From positions 62,001 through 126,000 of the forward strand of contig JBNKIW010000001.1 in assembly GCA_050290865.1 (NCBI GenBank): 64,000 nt of DNA. The letters run 5' to 3'. The notes below the pieces were generated by a model. It was not told where the DNA came from and did not search any database. It was given only the letters and a program-made list of their open reading frames with translations. A program made the position numbers and the translations under genes. The stretch comes from JARRLC01 sp050290865 (GTDB taxonomy: Bacteria > Pseudomonadota > Alphaproteobacteria > Rhizobiales > Rhodomicrobiaceae). Below are positions 18,474 to 25,711 of this stretch, in pieces. Numbering within the stretch: position 1 is the stretch's first letter; each line of letters starts with the position of its first letter.

Positions 18474-18588
18474 CCGTCACCTGCCGCGGCCGGCTGGGGC
18501 ATTTCGCGGGTGCCTGCCAGCCGGTTCATTGACCTTTCGAGATAGGACCGCCGCTTCTCAAACCTGGCGCCGGACCGCCCCTTTGTTC

Positions 18589-19176
18589 TCAGCGTGACGC
18601 CGCATATTTCATCGGACGCAGCGGACGGATGGTGCTGGCCTGAAGCCCTTTCTCGCTCTCGCCATACTGGGCGACCAGTTCCACCGGCTGGCCCGGCCTC
18701 AGGTCGTCGAAAGAACCGCCCGTGACGCTGTTGCGGTGAAAATAAACCTCGCCCTCGGGCGTATCGACGAAACCACCGGACTGGTCCGCGAGCAGGCTTG
18801 AGATCGTGCCCTGCAGCCGCGGTTCCTCGATCTCGTGGGTCTTCACATCGCCGCGATGCTTGCGGATGTAGTCTTCGAGCATGCGCTCGGCGGCGTTGAA
18901 AGCGTCGCGGATCGCCACGAGAGCGTCCTCATGCGCGTGCGACACGTCCGGGTCGCGCGTGACCGCCAGTTCTCCGCCGGGCACACCGAGGAAAATGCGG
19001 ACCTGATAGTGATGGCCCTTGTGCCCGCGCTTGTGCGGCGCCTCGATGGCAACACGGCAGCTCGTCAAGCGCTCCGAATAGAGATGGTCGAGATGGTCCA
19101 CCTTCTCGCGCACGCGCGCTTCAAGCGCCTCGGACGGGCCCATATTGTGAAACGTCAAGTGAAGCGGTACCTGCAT
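18589..19176 (-). CDS. Ribosome-associated HPF/RaiA-family protein with C-terminal cold-shock domain
   Basis: Residues 1-110 match the hibernation-promoting-factor fold (VPLHLTFHNMGPSEALEARVREKVDHLDHL ends in a basic RNA-facing helix; an HKRGHKGHHYQVRI segment follows). Residues about 130-190 form a cold-shock-like OB fold (GTISSLLADQSGGFVDTP, GEVYFHRNSV, PVELVAQYGESEKG, ASTIRPL). HPF binds the decoding centre of idle ribosomes, and the CSD would add RNA binding. The start ATG 19176 has GGAGG upstream, which excludes 25 further open codons. The 195-residue length fits the two-domain form. It lies downstream of the BON gene on the same strand. Confidence 0.88.
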   Translation of the reverse strand: MQVPLHLTFHNMGPSEALEARVREKVDHLDHLYSERLTSCRVAIEAPHKRGHKGHHYQVRIFLGVPGGELAVTRDPDVSHAHEDALVAIRDAFNAAERMLEDYIRKHRGDVKTHEIEEPRLQGTISSLLADQSGGFVDTPEGEVYFHRNSVTGGSFDDLRPGQPVELVAQYGESEKGLQASTIRPLRPMKYAASR

Positions 19177-19216
19177 CCTAATCCTCCAAAAAGAAAATTG
19201 CCGCACACAGGCACAT

Positions 19217-20320
19217 TCAGCGGCGAACTTCGATCTCGTTGATGACGTCATCCACCGCGAAAGTGCTCCAGGCGTCCCGCTCCGCCGCCTGCCGCTCTTC
19301 CTCGGCGGGCACGAGCCCCGTCAGGCGCACGACGGCGTTGCGCACGCCGACCCGGATCTGGCCGGCGTTGACGAATGGATCTTTCTCAAGGATGACGCGC
19401 ACGGCCTCGGCGATCATGTCGGGGCTGTCTTCCTCGTGCGGCTCCACGGCGATGCCGTTCACCACGTCCCGCGTGCCGGGCACCCACCACGCCATCGCGC
19501 CTGCGAGACGCTTCGTGACGAGATCGGGAACGCGGCCGTCCAGGCACACGACCCCCTCACCGACATCGACCTCGATGCGCCCGCGCGCCCCCATCGGAGC
19601 GCCGCGCGCGAGAACGGGGCGGCCAGCATCGATTTCTCGGATTTCCAGCGCCTTGAAGCACCGTTCCTGGCTCAGCATGTCGCGAAAACGGACCCGGATC
19701 TCCTTGTCGCCCATCGGCACCGCGGGCACGACGCGCAATCGGTCGGCGATCCCGGTCACGCCGGGCACGACCGCCACACATTCAAGGAGCCGTTTCTTGA
19801 TGGCCACGCTCGGCACCTCGGCCATGAGCGTGACGACGCCGTCCGAGCCGATGCCGATATCCGCGGCCTCGAAAGCACTGCCGAGGCGCCGCTCGCCGCG
19901 AATTGCGGTCCGTATCTTGTCCAGAAGGGCGAGACGTTCCTCATTGCTGGCAAGCCCCGGCACGAGCGTCTGCGCGGCGGGCTGGCGGCGGCGCGATCTC
20001 TTGCCGCGAAGCGCGGGAGGCTTCGACCTCCCCTCGCCGCGGGCCTCATAGCTGTCGAAGGACGGAGACAGCACTTCGGGCGGACCGTCCGGGTCATAGC
20101 GCTCATCGTGAATGCGCTCGGCGCGCACCATCTCGGCGCGTTTCCAGGGCGTAATCACCGGACCGGAATGATTGAACCGCGTCTTGACACCGAACGCCTT
20201 CTGCGCGACCTCGCGTGCAGCCTTCTCACTGGCGGCGCGGATGATCGCGGCAGCGCGGTGGGAGCTGGCCTCCCAGTTCGGATCGGCGAGGTCGATCGGT
20301 GACAGACGCCAGATGAACAT
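19217..20320 (-). CDS. BON-domain protein
   Basis: The N-terminal ~80 residues (MFIWRLSPIDLADPNWEAS, then basic helical sequence) precede a short basic linker and about three BON domains (residues about 130-365). These have typical turns such as IGIGSDGVVTLMAEVPS, IEVDVGEGVVCLDGRVP and IRVGVRNAVVRLTGLVP. BON domains often bind membranes or phospholipids in stress-response proteins; no signal peptide is visible. ATG 20320 has AAGGA 7 bases upstream; GTG 20365, with GGAGGCG upstream, is an equally possible longer start. It lies 33 bases downstream of the BCAM0308 gene. Confidence 0.8.
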   Translation of the reverse strand: MFIWRLSPIDLADPNWEASSHRAAAIIRAASEKAAREVAQKAFGVKTRFNHSGPVITPWKRAEMVRAERIHDERYDPDGPPEVLSPSFDSYEARGEGRSKPPALRGKRSRRRQPAAQTLVPGLASNEERLALLDKIRTAIRGERRLGSAFEAADIGIGSDGVVTLMAEVPSVAIKKRLLECVAVVPGVTGIADRLRVVPAVPMGDKEIRVRFRDMLSQERCFKALEIREIDAGRPVLARGAPMGARGRIEVDVGEGVVCLDGRVPDLVTKRLAGAMAWWVPGTRDVVNGIAVEPHEEDSPDMIAEAVRVILEKDPFVNAGQIRVGVRNAVVRLTGLVPAEEERQAAERDAWSTFAVDDVINEIEVRR

Positions 20321-20398
20321 GCCCTGGTCCTTCTTATTGCTCACGGCGCGTTTGGCGACCGACACCGCGCCTCCGGCAAACGGTTTCCTGGTGAACGG

Positions 20399-20902
20399 TC
20401 AGTGGTCGCGGCACCATTTGGCGCGGGCGAAATAACCCTCCTCGTCGTAATGGATTTCGGACTGGCCTTTGTACGCGCGCTCGAGGGCGTGCAGAAAACG
20501 CCGCGGCAGATGGAGGTTGGTCGTCGTCACGACGATGCTCTCCGCGTCTTCGCTGACCGCAAGAATGCGGTTGAGCGGATGCTCGCGGTTTTCAAGCTCG
20601 GCTTCATTGCGGAGCATGGCCAGGATTTCCTGGGCGTGCTCTTTGGTGAACGCGCCGGTCAGCGTGAGTTCGCCCGCCGGATATTTGCCGTTGACGCGCT
20701 GACAGGCGGGGCACAGGGCATCGGCGAGCTTATCCGGCAACTCCTTCTGCCAGCTCCAGCGTCCGCCCATGAACACGGCGCCGCACTGCGTGCACCTGCT
20801 CGGACCCGCGGGCTTCGACCGCGCAGCGTAAGGGTCGTGACGCTTTTCCTGGGGATTGAGCCCCAAACGGTTGGGAACCCGACTGATGTCTGCCGTCTTC
20901 AT
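20399..20902 (-). CDS. BCAM0308-family zinc-ribbon protein
   Basis: A 167-residue soluble protein with a four-Cys zinc ribbon (CTQCGAVFMGGRW, then CPACQRVNGKYPAG) near residues 37-75. It continues with LTLTGAFTKEHAQEILAMLRN and REHPLNRILAV, and ends in a region with HLPRRFLHALERAYKGQ. This pattern matches proteins called BCAM0308 family, which have no settled function; resemblance to RNA-binding zinc ribbons has been noted. ATG 20902 is taken because the sequence upstream of it is not family-like. The gene is first in a run with the BON and HPF-CSD genes. Confidence 0.82.
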   Translation of the reverse strand: MKTADISRVPNRLGLNPQEKRHDPYAARSKPAGPSRCTQCGAVFMGGRWSWQKELPDKLADALCPACQRVNGKYPAGELTLTGAFTKEHAQEILAMLRNEAELENREHPLNRILAVSEDAESIVVTTTNLHLPRRFLHALERAYKGQSEIHYDEEGYFARAKWCRDH

Positions 20903-21081
20903 TCTTGCCACCCGATATGAGCCAGTGACGGACGCCGGGCCAGGGCGCCAACGCAATCACACGGCTCCCGCGCCCGCGCTCCAGCTCCTGGTTGCTGTGT
21001 TTCGAGTCTTCCGGACTCCGGCTTGTCGCCTTCGTCCGGACTGACGCACCGGCCAGCGCCGCCTCTTTGCGAAACGCTGGT

Positions 21082-21501
21082 TTATTTGTGATGCTCGGCG
21101 ATGGCCTTCACGACTTCGCCGGTCAGGTTGTGGGGGCAGGCGTGCGAGATGTCGCCGAGGCTGAGCATGCCGACGAGGCGCTTCTTGTCGTTGATGACGG
21201 GCAGGCGGCGAACCCGCTTCGATTCCATGATCCGCAGCGCGTCCTCGACCTCCTCGGCTTCGGTGCAGTAGGTGATGCCGGCTGTCATCACGTCACGCGC
21301 CGTCAGCTTGGCAAGATCGCGGCCGTTGGAGAGACCGCGGCAAACGATGTCCCTGTCGGTCACCATGCCGATCAGCCGGTCGTTCTCGCCGACCGGAATT
21401 GCGCCGATGTCATTCTTCTGCATGGTTTTGGCGATTTCGCTCACGGGCGTGCCGGGATCGACCCACACCGCGCCCTTGTGCATGGCTTGCTTCACCTTCA
21501 T
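21082..21501 (-). CDS. Tandem CBS-domain protein
   Basis: A 139-residue protein made of two CBS domains (residues about 8-65 and 72-130; DIGAIPVGENDRLIGMVTDRDI and RVRRLPVINDKKRLVGMLSLGDI). Such stand-alone pairs bind adenine nucleotides and act as energy or redox sensors for partner proteins. The start ATG 21501 has AGGGAGA upstream; the open frame reaches 21579 but without support. The partner is unknown. The gene lies 99 bases downstream of the PfkB gene on the same strand. Confidence 0.9.
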   Translation of the reverse strand: MKVKQAMHKGAVWVDPGTPVSEIAKTMQKNDIGAIPVGENDRLIGMVTDRDIVCRGLSNGRDLAKLTARDVMTAGITYCTEAEEVEDALRIMESKRVRRLPVINDKKRLVGMLSLGDISHACPHNLTGEVVKAIAEHHK

Positions 21502-21600
21502 TTCGGTCTCCCTGTGTCGGACTGAAAGGGCCGTCGCGGGAGCACTATCGGGCATGGCGCTTAAAAAAGATACAATCAACAGTTGTAGAAAAGGCCGTGC

Positions 21601-22491
21601 TCAGGCGCCGATGCGCTGCAGGAGCGCGGCGTCTGCCGGGGGCCGCGCGCCCCGGTTCCGGATAACGAAGGCCGCGAGCGCCAGGCCGCGAGCGGCGCAG
21701 GCTGCGTGGTTCTCGCCGCGCAGGCAGGAGGCAAGGACGCCGGCGTCGAAGGCATCGCCGCCGCCGGTGCGATCGACCGGCTCGACCGGCACGGCGGGCA
21801 CCTGCGTGACGTGGCCCCGGCAGACGATCCGGGCGCCCCGCGCGCCTTCGGTAATGAAGAACGCGGTGTCGTCCCCGGCGTGAGCACTGGCGACAAAGGC
21901 CGCCGGATCGTCCGAACTCGTTGCACGTGCCAGTTCGTCCATGTTGGAAAAGACGATACCCGCCCGGCGCACCAGCGCGGCGTCGTAGATGCCGTCGAGT
22001 TCGAGCGAAACCGGGACCGCAGCGGCTTCGGGCATGGTCATGACGCGGCTGATCAGCGTCCGGTCGCGCGTGGCCAGATGGATATGCCCGATCCGGCTCC
22101 AGTCGAGGGACGAGGTGGCCGCGATCAGTGTGTCCACGGCTTCGGCGGCGTATTCGATGCCGGAGATGACCATGCTTTTCGCGGCGCCGCTGGAGAATAT
22201 CCCCGCGATACTGGTCGTCCGGCCGGGCAGACGGACACAAGCCGAGACATCGACGCCCGCGGTGGCCAGACGTCCCACGGCGAAATCGCCGAAGACGTCC
22301 TCGCCCACGAAGCCGGACACATGAACCGGCACGCCGAGCTGTGCCAGCCAGTGTGCCGTGTTGGCCCCCGAGCCGCCGCCTTCCACGCCCCCCCCCGCCG
22401 CGAGGATCTTTTCATGCTCCAGAGGCATCCGCTCGACCTCGTAGATGAGATCGACATTGATGTTGCTGATCACCAGCACGGCGGCGGTCAT
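21601..22491 (-). CDS. PfkB-family carbohydrate/nucleoside kinase
   Basis: A ribokinase-fold kinase of 296 residues. The N-terminal substrate region GGGVEGGGSGANTAHWLAQLG and the C-terminal signature DRTGGGDAFDAGVLASCL, with the catalytic Asp, are clear. The specific sugar or nucleoside cannot be deduced. It lies upstream of the CBS-pair gene and divergent from the GYD-domain gene, with a 192-base intergenic region between the two starts. Confidence 0.88.
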   Translation of the reverse strand: MTAAVLVISNINVDLIYEVERMPLEHEKILAAGGGVEGGGSGANTAHWLAQLGVPVHVSGFVGEDVFGDFAVGRLATAGVDVSACVRLPGRTTSIAGIFSSGAAKSMVISGIEYAAEAVDTLIAATSSLDWSRIGHIHLATRDRTLISRVMTMPEAAAVPVSLELDGIYDAALVRRAGIVFSNMDELARATSSDDPAAFVASAHAGDDTAFFITEGARGARIVCRGHVTQVPAVPVEPVDRTGGGDAFDAGVLASCLRGENHAACAARGLALAAFVIRNRGARPPADAALLQRIGA

Positions 22492-22683
22492 CGCACCGGT
22501 CTCCTCGCCTTGGACGCTCTGCTCCGCCGGAGGCTGTAACGAGCGGTGCTAACACGCCGTTAAGCGAAGGAGTTAGCGTGTATCAACGCATTCAACACAA
22601 CTTCGGCGTAACACTGACGGCTGCAACAGGCGCCTCCATGGCGTGCGTCCCGTTGCGGACAATGACTTGGGAAGGAGTCAGAT

Positions 22684-23070
22684 ATGGCTACGTTCATCAT
22701 GCAGACCCGCCTCAGCCACCAGGCGCTGCAGGCGCCGGAATCGCTCGCCAAGCTCAGCCGCGAAGTCATGCAGCAGATCCGCACCCACTGTCCCGCCGTG
22801 GACTGGAAGGCAAGTTACGCCATTCTCGGGCCGGCGGACTATATCGACATTTTCGAAGCTCCGGATATCGCCACGGCAACGAAGGTCGCGACCATCATCC
22901 GCACTTTCGGGCACGCCACAACGGAAATCTGGGCGGCGACCGAGTGGAAGAAGTTCATGGGCCTGATGGGCGAATTCCAGGGCGAACCCGCCAAAGTGAC
23001 GCGCCTGCGCGAACGCCGTCCTCAGCGCCGCAACGGCGAAAAAGCCGCTCCCGCCCGCAAACGCGGCTGA
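22684..23070 (+). CDS. GYD-domain protein
   Basis: A 128-residue protein with a GYD domain (MATFIMQTRLSHQAL, WKASYAILGPADYIDIFEAPD, AAEW-like end ATEWKKFMGLM), a ferredoxin-like fold of unknown function. A basic tail (RRPQRRNGEKAAPARKRG) extends beyond the domain. AAGGAG lies 9 bases before the ATG. A second small gene follows 77 bases downstream and is probably in the same transcript. Confidence 0.88.
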   Translation: MATFIMQTRLSHQALQAPESLAKLSREVMQQIRTHCPAVDWKASYAILGPADYIDIFEAPDIATATKVATIIRTFGHATTEIWAATEWKKFMGLMGEFQGEPAKVTRLRERRPQRRNGEKAAPARKRG

Positions 23071-23147
23071 CCCGGGTTCGCTCCTTTGCTGCAAGAAGAG
23101 AAACACCTTCGGCGCCACGGGGGCCGAACAGGATGAGGAGAACGGCA

Positions 23148-23414
23148 ATGCCCAGAGCGAATGCGCAGGCCACCGTCCTGGCCAACAGCGAGGACATCAG
23201 GCATCTGCTCGGCGATCTCGACCAGCACGCGATCCTGGACATTCTTGCGCTGCAGCCGACAGTCGCCCAGATCGAAGAAGCCGCTGTCAGAATCCAGGGC
23301 GAGGACGAAGTGGTTGCCCGCATTCGGCCCGCGTCGGTCACCGTCGCCAAAATCATCGAACTCGCAGGCTCGCTCGGGCTTGAGGAACCTTACCTGGATC
23401 GCGGGCACCCCTGA
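23148..23414 (+). CDS. Small unidentified helical protein
   Basis: An 88-residue protein that I do not recognise. It is almost all alpha-helical by composition, with one Cys-free acidic domain (EDIRHLLGDLDQHAILDILALQP). GAGGAG lies 8 bases before ATG 23148; another in-frame ATG at 23133 is less well placed. Codon use follows the neighbours. It lies downstream of the GYD gene and may be co-transcribed. Confidence 0.65.
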   Translation: MPRANAQATVLANSEDIRHLLGDLDQHAILDILALQPTVAQIEEAAVRIQGEDEVVARIRPASVTVAKIIELAGSLGLEEPYLDRGHP

Positions 23415-23594
23415 GGGGAGTCCCGCCTCGGGAACCGGTCCGCGAGGCCGATACCCACATGGGAAAAATCCAGCGGCAGGGGCATCGTGCCCCAGCCGCA
23501 AGCCGAGGCTTGAAATCGCCCCGGCGGCGCCTCATGATGCGCAATTGAATCGGAGACGGTGCCGCCCGACGCGGCGTCTCGAAGGAGATATCCC

Positions 23595-24254
23595 ATGACC
23601 AGCCCCGAAACGGCTTGCCGCCATGCGGCCGGGAGGACGGCCTTGGCGAGGGGCGCGGCGCTCGCGGCGCTTGCAATGCTTATGGGCTGTGGCGGCGGGG
23701 GCGGCATCGGCGGGCCGGAAGCATCCCTCAACGGGCAGACTCCGCTCGCACTCACGCCGAAATCCACCGGAAGCACGGATGGCGGCAGCGGTGTGTCCAC
23801 GGTCAGCTTGAAGGAAGCCGATCTGCGCAAGGCGATCGATCGCTACCGCATCGTCAAGCGGCGCACCGAAAGCCCGTATGATTTCGCCGGGGTCGATCTG
23901 AACGGCGATGGCCGTCCGGAGGCCGTCGTCCTGTTCTCCGGGCGGGACTGGTGCCAGAAGACCGGCTGTTCGCTGGTGGTGTTCCAGGAGGAGCAGTTCG
24001 GCTACCGTCCCGTATCGCATATCACGAGCGCCCACGCGCCGGTCAGGCTCGGGCCGGATACGAGCTTCGGCTGGCGCGATCTGATCCTGAAGACCGGCGG
24101 CGGCGCCGCGCCGGTGCGCGATGTGCGGCTGGCGTTCACGGGCAAAGGCTATCCCCGCAATGCATTGCTGCAGCCGGAGCCGACACAGGAAACGCTGGGC
24201 CGTGCTCAGCAGATCCTCGCCGAGGGGCCGGCCTTCGTCGCGGGCACCAATTGA
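23595..24254 (+). CDS. Putative lipoprotein of unknown function
   Basis: The N-terminus (MTSPETACRHAAGRTALARGAALAALAMLMGC) has a lipobox, LMGC, followed by a Gly stretch, so the mature protein should carry a lipid on Cys. The mature part contains FDxxG-like repeats such as FAGVDLNGDGRPEAVVLFSGRDW, which resembles a calcium-type or FG-GAP-like turn, and CQKTGCSL with two Cys. GAAGGAGA precedes ATG 23595. It stands alone, upstream of the kinase gene by 113 bases. No function is assigned. Confidence 0.75.
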   Translation: MTSPETACRHAAGRTALARGAALAALAMLMGCGGGGGIGGPEASLNGQTPLALTPKSTGSTDGGSGVSTVSLKEADLRKAIDRYRIVKRRTESPYDFAGVDLNGDGRPEAVVLFSGRDWCQKTGCSLVVFQEEQFGYRPVSHITSAHAPVRLGPDTSFGWRDLILKTGGGAAPVRDVRLAFTGKGYPRNALLQPEPTQETLGRAQQILAEGPAFVAGTN

Positions 24255-24367
24255 GGCGGGCGGAAGACTCCTTGCCAGCGAAACCGCGATGTTCCCGTTA
24301 ACCCTGCCTCTCCCTGTCACGCCAGCCGTGAAGAAAATGTCGCACTCTTGTGCTAGTCGTCCCAGCC

Positions 24368-25705
24368 ATGGTCGACCAGACACAGAATCAACAGGGGCCG
24401 TTGATCCAGGCGAGCGATGTCGTGTTGCCTGATCTGCCGCCGAACGCGGGCGCCTTCGCTGCGCGCGCGCTCCGTCGCCTGATGCTGCGGCGGGGGCTTG
24501 TCGCACTGGCGGGCTCCGTTATCCTCGTTTTCGCAATCTTTTACCAGTTGCCGCCCGCCGCCGCCATATCGGGATTTTCCGTAATTGCCGCCGGTGCCGC
24601 CTTGCTGCCGCGCGAAAACGTCTTCCGCCAGACAAGCCCGCTCCTGCGCGCCGACGAACGCCGCGATGCGGCCGCCATCATCGACGCCTTGCTGAATGGC
24701 CTGCCCGCGCCGGTCATGCTCTTGAACGCGCGCGGCAAGCTTCTGCGCTTCAATGAACTGGCCAGGAGCTTTTTCCCCGCACTGGCCGAGCACGAGCACA
24801 TCTCCCGCTTCATCCGGGATCCCGGTGTGCTCGAAGCCGTGAGCAGCGCCTCCGCGGCACGGCGGACGCGGCATGTGGTGCCCTATGACGTGCGCGTGCC
24901 CATCGAGCGGCACATGGAAGCCACGATCACCTGGACCGGTCCGGCGGCAGGCCGCACTCACGACGATCAACTCGCCATCCTGCTCCACCTGCGCGATCTG
25001 ACCGAGCAGGAGCGCCTGACCGCCCTGCGCACCGACTTCATCGCCAATGCCAGCCACGAATTGCGCACGCCGCTGGCATCGGTCATCGGCTTCATCGAGA
25101 CGCTGCAGGGCGCTGCACGCGACGATGCGGAAGCACGTGCGCGCTTTCTCGATATCATGGCCCAGCAGGCGCAGCGCATGACGCGGTTGATCGACGATCT
25201 CCTGTCGCTAAGCCGCATCGAGATGCGCCTTCATTTGCGGCCGCGCGACCCCGTCGATATCAACGGCGTGGTTGCGCAGGTGGCGGGTGCACTGGAACCG
25301 GTCGCGGAGAAAGCTGGAATCGCGCTGCACATCACGCCCTGCGGCGGCGACACCGTGGTGCCGGGCGATCGGGACGAACTCGTCCGGGTATTCTCGAATC
25401 TTGTGGAAAACGCCATCAAATACGGCCGGAGCGGCGGCAATGTCTGGCTCACGGTCGAGGCGCGCGCTGGCGGGCGCTTCGCTGCCTCCTGCCGGGACGA
25501 TGGCCAGGGCATCCCGGAACAACACCTGCCGCGCCTCACCGAGCGCTTTTATCGGGCGAGCGATGCGGGAGCTGAGAAATCGGGGACCGGGCTCGGCCTG
25601 GCCATCGTGAAGAACGCCGTGGCACGCCATCGCGGCGAACTGCTGATCAAGTCCGAAGCTGGCAAGGGTTCGACCTTCACCGTCCTGCTCACCGCCTCGG
25701 AGTGA
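24368..25705 (+). CDS. PhoR-like membrane sensor histidine kinase
   Basis: Two hydrophobic helices lie near residues 45-80 (GLVALAGSVILVFAIFYQLPPAAAISGFSVIAAGAALLP). A PAS-like domain follows (residues about 95-200: DALLNGLPAPVMLLNARGKLLRFNE), then a HisKA box (FIANASHELRTPLASVIG) and a HATPase domain with VFSNLVENAIKYG, DDGQGIPEQHLPR and GTGLGLAIVKNAV. The arrangement matches PhoR of the phosphate regulon, but no response regulator or pst gene is adjacent. ATG 24368 is preferred; a GTG at 24350 is possible. It converges on hypF with only 6 bases between the stops. Confidence 0.85.
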   Translation: MVDQTQNQQGPLIQASDVVLPDLPPNAGAFAARALRRLMLRRGLVALAGSVILVFAIFYQLPPAAAISGFSVIAAGAALLPRENVFRQTSPLLRADERRDAAAIIDALLNGLPAPVMLLNARGKLLRFNELARSFFPALAEHEHISRFIRDPGVLEAVSSASAARRTRHVVPYDVRVPIERHMEATITWTGPAAGRTHDDQLAILLHLRDLTEQERLTALRTDFIANASHELRTPLASVIGFIETLQGAARDDAEARARFLDIMAQQAQRMTRLIDDLLSLSRIEMRLHLRPRDPVDINGVVAQVAGALEPVAEKAGIALHITPCGGDTVVPGDRDELVRVFSNLVENAIKYGRSGGNVWLTVEARAGGRFAASCRDDGQGIPEQHLPRLTERFYRASDAGAEKSGTGLGLAIVKNAVARHRGELLIKSEAGKGSTFTVLLTASE

Positions 25706-25711
25706 GTGGCG

